Origin: Pandoraea anapnoica
GTDB lineage: Bacteria; Pseudomonadota; Gammaproteobacteria; Burkholderiales; Burkholderiaceae
Length of the DNA stretch: 64,000 nucleotides
Assembly (NCBI RefSeq): GCF_902459765.1
Contig: NZ_CABPSP010000004.1
Location: 62,001-126,000, forward strand
Direction of reading: 5' to 3'
Shown here one piece after another: positions 1 through 9,693 of the stretch; position 1 is the first letter of the stretch, and every line of letters begins with the position of its first letter. The notes beneath the pieces were generated by a model. That model did not search any database. It had not been told where the DNA came from and saw nothing but the letters and a program-made list of their open reading frames with translations. The position numbers and the translations under genes are program-made.

Positions 1-2
1 GT

Positions 3-1931
3 ACGTGGTACGACGGGTACGACGTGCGTCTGGCGAACGAAGACTACGTGGCGTCGGTCGAAGTGCTGGCCAAGGGCGGATGGCTGCCATCTGGGGATGC
101 ACCACGCCCCGTCGTGCCGCTCTTTCACACGCGGGTTACGCCCGGCAAGGGCGAGCGCATCGACAACGTCATCGTGTGGGAGGCAGGTTCGCTCGCGCAT
201 CTCTTCGAGCCGGACGAGGGCGTCAGTCCCGCCCATCCGCTCACGTGGGGCCCGGGGGCGAAGAACGGATTCTTCAGGTTCACGTTTGCCGCGCCCGCAT
301 TCGCTTTCGGGCACGAAGCGTACCCGCAGGTGTTGTCATCGACGATGCTCGCCAACTCACGCAAGCGTATGTGGCGCAAACAGCGCCCGATGCCACGTGC
401 GCCCTACACGCCCATCGTCAACACCATCTCCTTCGACTACAGCGCGACGGGTGAAATCAGCGTCGACCGGATTGCGAATCGGGATGAAGACGGCCGCTTC
501 CTGCATCTGTTCCCTTCCGGCTGGGAATCGCTCGACATGACGAGCTATCCCGCCCCCGAGCTACTCCCACGCTTCGAAGATGCAGGCAACCTGTACATCG
601 GCATCGATGCGAACGACCTTGGCGACACGCTGACGTTGCTGTTCCAGCTTCGCGAAGACTCCCGCCCGGTAACGGGGTCCGTGGACGACGCCAGTGACGA
701 CGTACGACCGACGGGCTTGCGCTGGAGCTACCTCAGCAGCAACGTCTGGAAGCCGCTCGCGCTTCGCGACGTCCTCACGGACGGTACGCACAAGCTCATG
801 ACCTCGGGGATCGTGACGTTGCGTGTGCCGGACGATATCGGCAATCGCAACACCGTCATGCCCGACGGGCTGTACTGGCTGCGCGTGAGCGCCGACCGAG
901 ATATGGATAAGTATTGCAGCTTGTACGCAGTGCACGCGCAAGCCGTTCAGATCCGGCGCGGGGCAGACGTGCCACCGGAGGTGCCGATGGTCCTGCCAGC
1001 GGGCACGATTGCGCGCAGCCGACGTCCGCTGCCGGGCATCGTGTCCGTCGTGCAACCGCTGCCGTCTTGCGGCGGCCGGGCACAGGAGACACGCGAACAG
1101 ATGCGTACGCGTGTGAGCGAACGGTTGCGCCACAAGCAGCGTGCGGTCACGCCTGCCGACTTCGAATCGATGATTCTCGAGGCGTTTGCCGAAGTCTTCA
1201 AAGTGAAGTGCTTCGCGAACCTGTCGACCCGGCACGGTCCGGTCGATTGCGTCCGCCCGGGGCAAGCGCTCGTGGTGCCGCTGCCGTACTGGCCTGCCAC
1301 GAAGGACGGCGAGCAGATGCCGATGCTCGACGGCAATGTCGTCCAGCAGATCGCCGAGTTTGCGAATGCGTTGTCGTCGCCCTGGGCGAGTGTTTCCGTC
1401 GAGAACCCGGTCTACGAACGCATTCAGGTGCGCTGCAAGGTGCGCTTCGCCGATCGCGCGGGCAACGGTCATTACCTCGCGCTGCTCAACGCGGCGATCT
1501 CGCGCTACCTCACGCCGTGGCAGGACGACGTGGGCTACCGCACGCACTTCGGGTGGTGCATCCGGCAACACGATCTCGAAGCGTACATCGGCGCGTTGCC
1601 CTATGTGCAGTACGTCTCGGGGTTTTCGATGCTGCGCATCGCGACGGTGGCCACGGACCCCGACACGACGGCGGCGGCAGGCACCGATATGCAGACCTTC
1701 ACGCTGTTCGACACTGCTCGGCGCTCGGGCGATGCTGCGGGTCCGCAGACGGACATCGTTCCGCTGTATCCGTGGAGCATTGCGATCCCGGTGGCGCATC
1801 ACGCCATCGAAGCGGTGGACGACGACAGGGATTACGAGGGCGTGCCGACCACGCTCAGTCAGTTGGAAATCGGCACCACCTTCATCATTTCGGATGACGA
1901 CCATGAACGGAAAACCGATCGCCCGGCGTAA
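3..1931 (+). CDS. Afp11-like eCIS baseplate protein (baseplate J-like), 5' partial
   Basis: The reading frame is open from the first bases, so the gene starts upstream of the window. A GTG at 24 exists but the codons before it are also coding-like. The C-terminal half (about 1090-1900) has the pattern of Afp11/baseplate-J proteins, including ERLRHKQRAVTPADFE followed by LEAFAEVFKVKC; this block is characteristic of the wedge proteins that link the spike hub to the sheath in eCIS particles. The N-terminal part is rich in beta-strand-like sequence and I assign no domain to it. It is the first of a run of tightly packed + strand genes: the next gene starts inside its 3' end (overlap about 30 bases). 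Role inferred: a structural baseplate wedge subunit. I am fairly sure of the family and less sure of the exact equivalence to Afp11 rather than Afp12. Confidence 0.85.
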   Translation, partial: TWYDGYDVRLANEDYVASVEVLAKGGWLPSGDAPRPVVPLFHTRVTPGKGERIDNVIVWEAGSLAHLFEPDEGVSPAHPLTWGPGAKNGFFRFTFAAPAFAFGHEAYPQVLSSTMLANSRKRMWRKQRPMPRAPYTPIVNTISFDYSATGEISVDRIANRDEDGRFLHLFPSGWESLDMTSYPAPELLPRFEDAGNLYIGIDANDLGDTLTLLFQLREDSRPVTGSVDDASDDVRPTGLRWSYLSSNVWKPLALRDVLTDGTHKLMTSGIVTLRVPDDIGNRNTVMPDGLYWLRVSADRDMDKYCSLYAVHAQAVQIRRGADVPPEVPMVLPAGTIARSRRPLPGIVSVVQPLPSCGGRAQETREQMRTRVSERLRHKQRAVTPADFESMILEAFAEVFKVKCFANLSTRHGPVDCVRPGQALVVPLPYWPATKDGEQMPMLDGNVVQQIAEFANALSSPWASVSVENPVYERIQVRCKVRFADRAGNGHYLALLNAAISRYLTPWQDDVGYRTHFGWCIRQHDLEAYIGALPYVQYVSGFSMLRIATVATDPDTTAAAGTDMQTFTLFDTARRSGDAAGPQTDIVPLYPWSIAIPVAHHAIEAVDDDRDYEGVPTTLSQLEIGTTFIISDDDHERKTDRPA

Positions 1932-2751
1932 CCGGGACACTTTGCGGCGTAAGTTCGGCAACGGAGAGATGCCGTCGGCCACGGCATTCTCCGAACTGAT
2001 CGACTCCATGCTCAACATCGTGGACGAGGGGTTCGACAAGACCCCGGTCGATGGCCTGAAGGTCTCCCAGCTCAATCAGGGCAAGTTGCTGAGCTTCTAT
2101 CAGAACATCGACCTGAAGAGCCCCATCTGGACGATCCAGCTTGACAGCGAGGCGGGCGGACTGGCTTTCGGCAACCCGGACAACCCCAACGCGCTCACAT
2201 TGCGACAGTTGGGCAAGAAGCCTGCGCGCGACGCAGTATCGGGGGCGCCTCATGGGCAGGGCGCGCAGGGAGCGCCCGCGGCCGTACCCACGTTCGAACT
2301 GGACGTGGCCGGACGCGTGGTTGCCGACGGACGTCGCGGACGCCCGGGTGCGCGCAGCGTGCAGGCCGACGGCAAGTGGCACGACATCACCGACCCGCTC
2401 ACGGGATGTCAGGCGTTCGAGATCACCGCCGGTGTCGGCAAGCGCGGCAGCGGCAAGTTCGCGCTGATGCACGCCTACGCGGTGATGGCGTACAACGGCA
2501 AAGGGGATATCGACTATCGCCAGTCTCATTTCGGCAGCAAATGCAATCGTCTTCAACTGCAATGGGTCGATGCACCCGACGGCGCGAAGCATAGCTATGT
2601 CCTGCAAATGCGTGTCGGCTGTCCGTACGACTCGACGCGGGATGCCGCCGGTGCGCCCAAGACATGGGTGACGTATTACCTCACCACGCTGTGGTTCGAT
2701 CCCGACATGACGGGCAGCGCCACCGACCCGGAACCCAAGGGGGCGCAATGA
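1903..2751 (+). CDS. eCIS-associated fibre/adhesin-like protein, function unknown
   Basis: This 282-aa product sits between the two baseplate genes. The N-terminus (RRNRDTLRRKFGNGEMPSA, then ELIDSMLN and GKLLSFYQNIDL) resembles the attachment segments of fibre-like proteins in phage-tail-like clusters. A glycine/alanine-rich linker lies near residues 112-150. The C-terminal about 125 residues (from KWHDITDPLTGCQAFEI to the end) look like a compact beta domain that could be a receptor- or glycan-binding head. ATG 1903 overlaps the upstream gene by about 30 bases; an in-frame ATG at 1894 is an alternative and neither has a strong ribosome site. The stop overlaps the next start (ATGA at 2748). 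The position fits a tail fibre or baseplate accessory, but I infer this from context and weak sequence resemblance, not from a recognised domain. Confidence 0.7.
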   Translation: MNGKPIARRNRDTLRRKFGNGEMPSATAFSELIDSMLNIVDEGFDKTPVDGLKVSQLNQGKLLSFYQNIDLKSPIWTIQLDSEAGGLAFGNPDNPNALTLRQLGKKPARDAVSGAPHGQGAQGAPAAVPTFELDVAGRVVADGRRGRPGARSVQADGKWHDITDPLTGCQAFEITAGVGKRGSGKFALMHAYAVMAYNGKGDIDYRQSHFGSKCNRLQLQWVDAPDGAKHSYVLQMRVGCPYDSTRDAAGAPKTWVTYYLTTLWFDPDMTGSATDPEPKGAQ

Positions 2752-3098
2752 CCCACGAGAACGCGCGTGCCACGCCCGCGACGGTGGACATCGTCATCGG
2801 CACCGACGACGCGCAACTGCTGATGGCCGCGCTGGGCGAGCTGCCGTTCAAACGGGTTTTCGAGCTGATCGGTGCGTTGAACCGCCAGGCCAACGCCGTC
2901 GCCCCGGGCGCGCCGGTTGTCTGTGCGCTCGACGCGTCGGCCTTCTCGCTGATCGTCGAAGCATTGGGGCATCTCCCGTATCACCGCGTGCATGGGCTGA
3001 TCGACGACCTGAAGGCGCAACTGCATGCAGCTAGGCATGCGTTTGGCAACGCGGCGACAAGTAGTTCTGGCCGTATGCCGGGGGCGAAGATGCAATGA
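2748..3098 (+). CDS. Small eCIS-operon protein with duplicated ALGxLP...RV..LI motif
   Basis: This is a 116-aa product whose ATG overlaps the preceding stop (ATGA), with a purine-rich AAGGGGG just upstream. The protein contains two similar segments: LLMAALGELPFKRVFELIGAL near residues 26-46 and LIVEALGHLPYHRVHGLIDDL near residues 66-86. The shared pattern is LxxALGxLPxxRVxxLIxxL, consistent with a repeated helix-turn-helix-like hairpin. There is no signal peptide, membrane segment or catalytic motif. It lies between the fibre-like gene and the Afp12-like gene and overlaps the latter (ATGA at 3095), so it is almost certainly translated with the baseplate genes. I do not recognise a named family; a small structural or chaperone-like baseplate accessory is the most likely role. 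Confidence 0.75.
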   Translation: MTHENARATPATVDIVIGTDDAQLLMAALGELPFKRVFELIGALNRQANAVAPGAPVVCALDASAFSLIVEALGHLPYHRVHGLIDDLKAQLHAARHAFGNAATSSSGRMPGAKMQ

Positions 3099-5683
3099 AC
3101 GCGCCGGAGTCCATTGCCCGCTTTGCACCCGATCCTCAGGGGCTCGATTTCGATGCGCTACGCCGCGCCGGGATTGCGACGTTGCAGGCGCTGTGCGGCG
3201 ATCGCTGGACCGATTACAACCTGCACGACCCGGGTGTCACGATCCTCGAACAGCTGTGCTACGCGATCACCGAACTCGGATACCGCTCGGACTTTCCGCC
3301 CGAAGACTACCTGACCGACGCCGACGGACAGATCGATTACCGGCATCACGCGCTGCATCCGGCCGACGAGATTTTTCCGAGCGAAGTCCTGACGTTCGAG
3401 GACTATCGCAAGGTGCTTTACGACACGATCCCCGAGCTGGAGGACGTCTGGCTGACGCGTGACGAACGCCCGGCGAGCACTGGCCAGCCCGCGCACGGCT
3501 TGTGTCGCATCGCCATCAAATTGAACGATGCGTTGCACGATAGTGCCGACACTGCGTCGCTCGCGCAGATCGAGACCGCCGTTTGTCTGCGGGTGCGGGA
3601 AGTCTTTCACGCGCATCGGAATCTGGGGGAAGACCTGTCGGACGTGAGCGTCGTGCCGGTTCAGCCGGTGTATCTGAGCGGCGATATTCAGATTCACAGC
3701 GAGCGCGACCCGGCGTCCATCTTTGCGGACGTCTTCTTCCAATGTGCGCGTGCCGTACATTCGGGATTTCGCATCGACCGTTATGTGAAAGCATTCGAGG
3801 CTGGTGTGACGCTCGACACGCTGTTTGCCGGACCCCGGACGGTGCACGGATACGTCTCCAGCACGGGCGCGCAGGCGCAGGGTGCGCCGGTTGCGGTGGC
3901 GCGTCTCGTCGGACTGGTGCAAGCGGTGGACGGCGTGGCGCACGTGCAACGCCTGGCGCTGTGTACCGCCGATGGAACACCTGTGAGCGGCGACAGTTTG
4001 ACGGGGGCGTCCGGCACGGTATTGCGTCTGCGGTTTCCCGGCGACGCGCAGAGCAACTTCTTGCGACTGCATTTCGCCAGCGGGGCGCTCGGGAGTGGCG
4101 CGCATGCGTTGACGTCTGCCAGCGATCATCGACGTGAGGAAAAGTCGCGGGTCGTACTCGACGACGCCCGCGTGGCCCTCGCCAAGGCACGCTTCGAGTT
4201 CGATACGCTGCGTAATACGAAGCAGTCGTTGGCGACTGTTGTGCCCGCACCGACGGGCGCATCGCGCGAATTGCGCGAGTACTTCTCGATTCAGCATCAG
4301 TTTCCGGCGATCTACGGCATCAACCGTTTCGGGGTGCCGCCCACGGCCCCGCTGGAGAACCGTGTCAGTGCGCACCAGTTGAAGGCTTATCTGTATCTGG
4401 CCGAGCAGCTGATGGCGAACTATCTGGAGAACCTGCAATCGGTTGGCCGCATGTTCTCGGTCGACACGCTGTACGAGACCTATTTTTCGCAGCGAATCGA
4501 CAACGAGGCGTTGCCGGACATCGAAGCGTTCTATACGGATGCACCGGACGCCATCCGCAGCCAACTGGCCCGGATCGTCTCGCGCAAGGACCGCGCGGAA
4601 GACCGTCGCAGCCGGTTGCTCGACGTGCTGCTGGCGATGTACGGCGAGACGTACTCCCAGAAGTCCCTGCGTCGATTCGACGATTATCAGGACGCGCACG
4701 GCGCGCGCTGGCTGATCGATAACAAACTGGATTTTCTGCGTCACATTGCGACGCTCTCGCGCGACCGCGCGTCGGCGTTCGATATCACGGCGGCCGACGT
4801 GCGGGCCGACGGACGGCCCAACGTGGCGGGCGTGCACGCGAAGATATCGATCCTGCTGGGTTTGCCTGCCGAGCCACCAAGTGTGCCTCTGAGCGACGCG
4901 CTAAATCGTTGGCACTTGCGGTTGCAGGGGGATCACGCGGCGACGAAGGAGAGCTACGAATTCGCGGCGGCGCGTCTGATCGTACTCAAGTCTCAGGGCA
5001 CGCCGGCGGTGCGTCCTGCCGGAGCGCACGCGCAGCCCGGCGACACGTTGCCCGGCGGCCTGCTCGTGCATGGCGTGCGCCTGGAGAATTTCATCCTCCG
5101 ACAGCACGACGACGCGGTGCACGTCCATTTCCGCACGCACGACGCGCGCCTTGGCGGCGACTCGCCCGGCGAAGTCCTGCTGGCGCGTTTTCATGGCGAC
5201 GACGCGGTGACTTACGCCGGACGATATGTCGAAATTCTGCGCGAATTTCTCTGCGCGCTGAATCAGGCATCCGAGGGCTTCTATCTGGTCGAGCATGTGC
5301 TGTTGCGGCCCAGGAGCATCGGTGCGACGCAAGACGGTACGACGGCGGAATCGGACGCGCAGGCGCGCGAGGCCGAGTCGTTTTTCAACGCGCGGATCAG
5401 CGTCGTCTTCCCGGCGTGGACATCGCGATTTAGTGATCCCGACTTCCGCCAGTTGGCGCAGGAGACGGTGTGCCGCAATCTGCCCGCGCATCTGCTGCCG
5501 GAGTTTCACTGGATGGATTACGTCTCCATGCGTGACTTCGAGCATCGATACGGACTCTGGCGTGCAAGGTTGCGCGAGCGGGAAACGGCAGCGACACCGG
5601 ACCGGCTTGACGCCGCGAGCGCCAGCTTGCGGGCGTTGCTGATGCGACGCCGTCGCGCGCACGGCCTGACGTTGTGGGTGTAG
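3095..5683 (+). CDS. Afp12-like eCIS baseplate protein
   Basis: The product is 862 aa. Near residues 38-54 is WTDYNLHDPGVTILEQL, followed by a CYAITELGYR-type stretch; this block is diagnostic for the large baseplate wedge proteins of Afp/PVC-like particles. Later segments (IQHQFPAIYGINRFG near 395, and LKAYLYLAEQLMANYL soon after) also match this family's conserved core, and the C-terminal HLLPEFHWMDYVSMRDFE is typical of its end. The protein is soluble and lacks a signal peptide, as expected for a particle assembled in the cytoplasm. The ATG overlaps the upstream stop by four bases and the tape-measure gene starts two bases after its own stop, so it is part of one translational unit. Role: the second wedge subunit of the hexagonal baseplate. 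Confidence 0.9.
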   Translation: MNAPESIARFAPDPQGLDFDALRRAGIATLQALCGDRWTDYNLHDPGVTILEQLCYAITELGYRSDFPPEDYLTDADGQIDYRHHALHPADEIFPSEVLTFEDYRKVLYDTIPELEDVWLTRDERPASTGQPAHGLCRIAIKLNDALHDSADTASLAQIETAVCLRVREVFHAHRNLGEDLSDVSVVPVQPVYLSGDIQIHSERDPASIFADVFFQCARAVHSGFRIDRYVKAFEAGVTLDTLFAGPRTVHGYVSSTGAQAQGAPVAVARLVGLVQAVDGVAHVQRLALCTADGTPVSGDSLTGASGTVLRLRFPGDAQSNFLRLHFASGALGSGAHALTSASDHRREEKSRVVLDDARVALAKARFEFDTLRNTKQSLATVVPAPTGASRELREYFSIQHQFPAIYGINRFGVPPTAPLENRVSAHQLKAYLYLAEQLMANYLENLQSVGRMFSVDTLYETYFSQRIDNEALPDIEAFYTDAPDAIRSQLARIVSRKDRAEDRRSRLLDVLLAMYGETYSQKSLRRFDDYQDAHGARWLIDNKLDFLRHIATLSRDRASAFDITAADVRADGRPNVAGVHAKISILLGLPAEPPSVPLSDALNRWHLRLQGDHAATKESYEFAAARLIVLKSQGTPAVRPAGAHAQPGDTLPGGLLVHGVRLENFILRQHDDAVHVHFRTHDARLGGDSPGEVLLARFHGDDAVTYAGRYVEILREFLCALNQASEGFYLVEHVLLRPRSIGATQDGTTAESDAQAREAESFFNARISVVFPAWTSRFSDPDFRQLAQETVCRNLPAHLLPEFHWMDYVSMRDFEHRYGLWRARLRERETAATPDRLDAASASLRALLMRRRRAHGLTLWV

Positions 5684-5685
5684 CC

Positions 5686-8600
5686 ATGGCCTACCGGCAT
5701 CGGATCCGCTCGCTCGATTTCGATCTGACCTTTGCGTCGGGCAGCATGGCGATGTCGCAAGGCGAACCGCTGCGAGCGCTGGTTGTCGACCAGTTGCTGC
5801 CGGTGGTGGCGTCGGTGTTCGACGAAGCAATCGACGATGGTGCGGCGGCAGACATCTACCGTATCGATCGGCTCGATGTCGATCTTGGTGAGGTGTACGC
5901 CGAGGACCTGCCCGAGACGTTGGCCGAGCGGCTGGCGCAAGCGTTGGTGGACGTGCTCGTCATGCGTCGGAACGCAGGTGTGGCCGAGAATGGCGGGGAA
6001 GGCGAGGGTGTCGGCGGTAGCGGCGATAGTGACTCGGGTGTTGCGCAAATGTTGTTGGACAGTGATGGCGCTTCCGTGTGGCCTAAGGCGGCGTCGACAC
6101 CTCATGTCAGCAAGTTCGCGACAGCCGCCGCTGCGGACGCGGCCGAGTTGATAGCGTTTCTGGCGTCCGGCCAATCGGGGAACCCAGGGGGGGCGCCAGC
6201 ATTCGTGCAGGCCCGACCTGACGATGCGTCGCGCCGGGACGAACGAATGCGTCGAGACACCGACGCTGTGGCGGCCGACGGCGTCGGAGGACTTCTGGCG
6301 CGCGTGCTGGCGGGCGACATACAGGCCGTCCGGCAACAAATCCGGGCGAGCGCCTCGCCGGACACACTCATCCAGCGGCTGACGAAGCAGTTTCCGGCGA
6401 ACGACGTCGAAGCACTTCTTCGCGCGTTACGTCCGGCAGAGGCGTCCGGGTGGTTGCGACAACTTGATGCGCTTGATCACTTGCTTACGCGCGTCGGTTG
6501 GAATGCGGCACAGCGCACCAAGGCGCAAACGGCCGCCCGCACCCGGTTGCTCACAATGGGCCTGTTTCCGCCGGATGCTGGTCTGCGAGAAATGCCTTGG
6601 CACGACATATGGCAAGCGGTGCTGTCGATTGCGCAGGTGCGGGGACCGGCGCGCGACGCGTTTGATTTGGTCACGAAGGTTCGACAACTCGGGCGAGGCG
6701 ACGAGGCGCGCACGGGTGCGATGGACGCTGCGAGGACGGGCGAGGTATCTCAAGCGGGTTTGGCACGTTCACCGATGATCGATGCGTTGCACCGCGTTTC
6801 CGAAACGAGAGTGAATGGGCACGTGAACGAGGGCGGTACGCCTACGCGTCGTTCGGAAGGTGCGGCGAGCATGGCAGTCGAACGTCCCGACGTGATTACC
6901 CATGCGGGCCTGAAGGCATTGCTGGCCGTGGCCCTGATGCGTGCGCAGGCGAAGACGCTTTACGGTGTCTGGACGACCTTGGTGGCCGACGACGCGGACA
7001 CTTTACGAGAAGCGCTGCGTCACTATCTGGCTGTCTCCGATCTGCGCGAGCAAATCGCACTGACGTTTCCGGTGTCGATGCTTGAGGACATGTTGACGGT
7101 TATGCTGACGGAGCGCTCTGCAGCGACGCAAAGTTCAGCGCCGCAGAGGCGCACACAAGCCGAAGATTACGGCGTCGGCGCCCGTCCGCGGAGCATCCAA
7201 AAGGACGCCAGTCGAACGTGGGCGTGGCGTAAGGCGTGGACTCACGACATCGCTGCGATATTGGGTATCTTCGAGTCGGATGTGCCGCACGCCGCCGTGG
7301 GAGACCCGGCGGATCGATCGCACGCATCAACGCGCGGCGGGAATCGCCTCGCTGACGGCGATCAGCGTGCCGACGATGGTTCGCCACTGGTGAGCGTCGA
7401 TGCCGGTAGTATCAGACTCGCGCATAGAAGCATTGTCGGCGAGCCGATGCCGGCCGAACCCGTAGTGCCACCATCTGTACCAGACGCGCAGCCATCCATA
7501 GGCGACTTCGACGTGCATGCGCCGGCGACGAGCCGCCGTGAGAGGCTTATCCAGGCGCTGTTGAGCGGTTCGGCTGTGGCGCTTCACGAGGATTGGGCTG
7601 GATGGATCGGTGACGAACGCGCAGCGCTTGCGTCCGTCTGGCGTCATTACGCGACGTACGACACGGTGTTGATGCGCGTCGTTGAGGGCTTTCCAGAGGC
7701 GATGCTTGTGGATCTCGCAACGGTGACGGTGCCGTCCGCAGCGGCCGTTTGGGAGGCGTTTTCGGGGCTTTCCGTCGATCGACTGGTTGATGCAGATCAA
7801 GCGTCGGCGCGCGCCATTGAGCGTCTGCCCGGCGACACGTCTCTCACGCGCGAAAGCTCACCCGGCCGTGCCGCCGCAAGCGGGCACGAGGCTCACGCCG
7901 AGCCGACCACACGGTACGTACCGTCACAGACTGAGTTCGATCAGTGGAAGCAGGAAGTCTGGCATGCACTCTTCGCGCAGTTACGTGCCGTCTCGCCGAT
8001 CGCGTCCATATCTTCCATTTCGTCCGAGCTGTTCGCTGTGCCAGAGGCCGCCGCCCTGAGTCGCGGTCCGTCAGCATGGGTGCGTCGGGCGCTTGATCTG
8101 TGGCGTGCAACCGTCACAACCGCGTCGCCAGCACCGGCAGCCGACACCACGGCCCGCCACACATCTAAGGTAGCAATCCAACGTCTCGTCCAGCTTCGTC
8201 AACGAGTGAACCCGCAAGGCGGCGACCTGATCGCTCGCTCCTCGTCGTTGTCCGATGCAGAGCGAGTCGACCTGCGGCAAATCGTCACGGAGATATCGTC
8301 AGCGCGCGAGTCCGGTCTTGCCGGGATCGCCGCTTACCACTGGCAAGCCGTCCTCGACACGATGATCGCCGTCAGCGAAACGATTCCCGACGCGCACAGA
8401 GAAGTGCTTTACCGCTCGATTCTCGACAACGCACCGGACGTCGATGATCTTCCCGCCGAAGCCGCCGAAGCCGCCGAAGCCGCCGAAGCCGCCGAAGCCA
8501 CTGAGCGCTATTACGCGAGTGTTGCCGCCGGGCTCGTCAGCGGTGCCGTGCTAGACCTTGATCTGTTCGCGGCGTCGGCGATTGCGGAAGTCGCTTCGTC

Positions 8601-9693
8601 AGCCCAGGACGATCCGGATTTCAATGCACTCGCCCCAATCCCCTCGACATCCCCACGCCGTCCGCCCACCATGCCGGAAGACTTCATCGCCTATCTCACT
8701 TCCACGGACTTCCGACAGCGCAAGACGCCGCCTGCCGGTTTCGACATCTGGCTTCGACAGTCGGTTTATTCGGGCGCGCATGGGCTGCGACCGGTCATCG
8801 CGATGGCCGCAGAAGACGAGGCGCTGGCCGAGCGCTGGTTGGATCTGATTCCGCAGCCGCTGTGGCCGGGCATCGCGCGGCTGTCGTCCCGGGACACGCC
8901 GCAAGTGGCGCAAATGCTGCGCGTCGCCAGCGACATCACGGATCTGTTCGCTACGTCCGTCGAGACGGTCGCACCGGCGAGTTTGCACCGTGCGCGCTGG
9001 CGTTTCCTGTTCCCGTGGCTATTCCTGCCGCAGCGTCCGTTCGACGCCCCAACGTTCGCAACATCGCTCGTGGCGCAACTGGCTCGCCACGCGAACGTCG
9101 CCGTGCCGCCCGCGCTCGCCTCGCGCGTTCAACAACAAACCGGTATCGATATGCGCACTGCCGACGTCACCGACAAAGCCCACCTCTTGCAAACCCCGCT
9201 GATGGTGCCTTACGCCGGGATGGTCCTGACCTGGCCGTTCACGTCTCAGCTCTGGGACACACTCGGCCTGACAAAGGAACACCGCTTCGTCAGCGACGAA
9301 GCCGCGGAGCGCGCTGTGTTGCTGCTGCACTACGTCGGCTCTGGCCTTACCGAAGCCCCCGAGCCGCATCTGACGATGCACAAGCTGCTTTGCGGATTGC
9401 CGTTCGCTACGCCGGTGGCGCGCCATCTCGACATCACGGACGACGAGTCGAAGATCTGCGACCAGATGCTCGACGTCATCATCCAGTACTGGTCTGCGCT
9501 CGGTAACACGTCTCGCGACGGGCTTCGCGGAAGCTTTTTGCAGCGCGAAGGCCGGTTGTCGCTGGCGGAGGATGGCTGGCATTTGAAGGTGAGGCGAGCG
9601 CCATACGACATGCTGCTGGATCGCCTGCCGTGGAGCATCGCGACAATTCGTCTGTCCTGGATGGAGCAGACGCTATGGGTGGAGTGGGCATGA
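5686..9693 (+). CDS. eCIS tape-measure protein (Afp14-like, Cis_TMP type)
   Basis: The product is 1335 aa. The N-terminus (HRIRSLDFDLTFASGS, then LLPVVASVFDEA and IDRLDVDLGEV) and the C-terminus (LMVPYAGMVLTWPF, HYVGSGLTEAPEPHLTMHKLLCGLPF and WVEWA at the very end) are the conserved ends of contractile injection system tape-measure proteins. The middle is long, low in conservation and rich in Ala, Asp and Arg. It includes an AAE repeat encoded by about five copies of a 9-base unit (8453-8496). Tape-measure length sets the length of the inner tube and sheath, so this large protein predicts a comparatively long particle. I start at ATG 5686, two bases after the upstream stop; an in-frame GTG at 5674 would add four residues. 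The stop overlaps the ATPase start. Confidence 0.88.
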   Translation: MAYRHRIRSLDFDLTFASGSMAMSQGEPLRALVVDQLLPVVASVFDEAIDDGAAADIYRIDRLDVDLGEVYAEDLPETLAERLAQALVDVLVMRRNAGVAENGGEGEGVGGSGDSDSGVAQMLLDSDGASVWPKAASTPHVSKFATAAAADAAELIAFLASGQSGNPGGAPAFVQARPDDASRRDERMRRDTDAVAADGVGGLLARVLAGDIQAVRQQIRASASPDTLIQRLTKQFPANDVEALLRALRPAEASGWLRQLDALDHLLTRVGWNAAQRTKAQTAARTRLLTMGLFPPDAGLREMPWHDIWQAVLSIAQVRGPARDAFDLVTKVRQLGRGDEARTGAMDAARTGEVSQAGLARSPMIDALHRVSETRVNGHVNEGGTPTRRSEGAASMAVERPDVITHAGLKALLAVALMRAQAKTLYGVWTTLVADDADTLREALRHYLAVSDLREQIALTFPVSMLEDMLTVMLTERSAATQSSAPQRRTQAEDYGVGARPRSIQKDASRTWAWRKAWTHDIAAILGIFESDVPHAAVGDPADRSHASTRGGNRLADGDQRADDGSPLVSVDAGSIRLAHRSIVGEPMPAEPVVPPSVPDAQPSIGDFDVHAPATSRRERLIQALLSGSAVALHEDWAGWIGDERAALASVWRHYATYDTVLMRVVEGFPEAMLVDLATVTVPSAAAVWEAFSGLSVDRLVDADQASARAIERLPGDTSLTRESSPGRAAASGHEAHAEPTTRYVPSQTEFDQWKQEVWHALFAQLRAVSPIASISSISSELFAVPEAAALSRGPSAWVRRALDLWRATVTTASPAPAADTTARHTSKVAIQRLVQLRQRVNPQGGDLIARSSSLSDAERVDLRQIVTEISSARESGLAGIAAYHWQAVLDTMIAVSETIPDAHREVLYRSILDNAPDVDDLPAEAAEAAEAAEAAEATERYYASVAAGLVSGAVLDLDLFAASAIAEVASSAQDDPDFNALAPIPSTSPRRPPTMPEDFIAYLTSTDFRQRKTPPAGFDIWLRQSVYSGAHGLRPVIAMAAEDEALAERWLDLIPQPLWPGIARLSSRDTPQVAQMLRVASDITDLFATSVETVAPASLHRARWRFLFPWLFLPQRPFDAPTFATSLVAQLARHANVAVPPALASRVQQQTGIDMRTADVTDKAHLLQTPLMVPYAGMVLTWPFTSQLWDTLGLTKEHRFVSDEAAERAVLLLHYVGSGLTEAPEPHLTMHKLLCGLPFATPVARHLDITDDESKICDQMLDVIIQYWSALGNTSRDGLRGSFLQREGRLSLAEDGWHLKVRRAPYDMLLDRLPWSIATIRLSWMEQTLWVEWA
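8453..8496 (+). repeat. In-frame 9-bp tandem repeat (GCCGCCGAA)
   Basis: Four perfect copies of GCCGCCGAA lie at 8461-8496, preceded by an 8-base partial copy. The array encodes Ala-Ala-Glu repeats inside the tape-measure protein. Because the unit is a multiple of three, gain or loss of copies would change protein length without a frameshift. Confidence 0.9.

Noticed and set aside
561-2075. Long - strand open frame over the baseplate gene
   Set aside because: A shadow of the Afp11-like gene; no ribosome site and no conserved motif.
8453-8496. CRISPR-like repeat array
   Set aside because: It is a short contiguous coding microsatellite without spacers.
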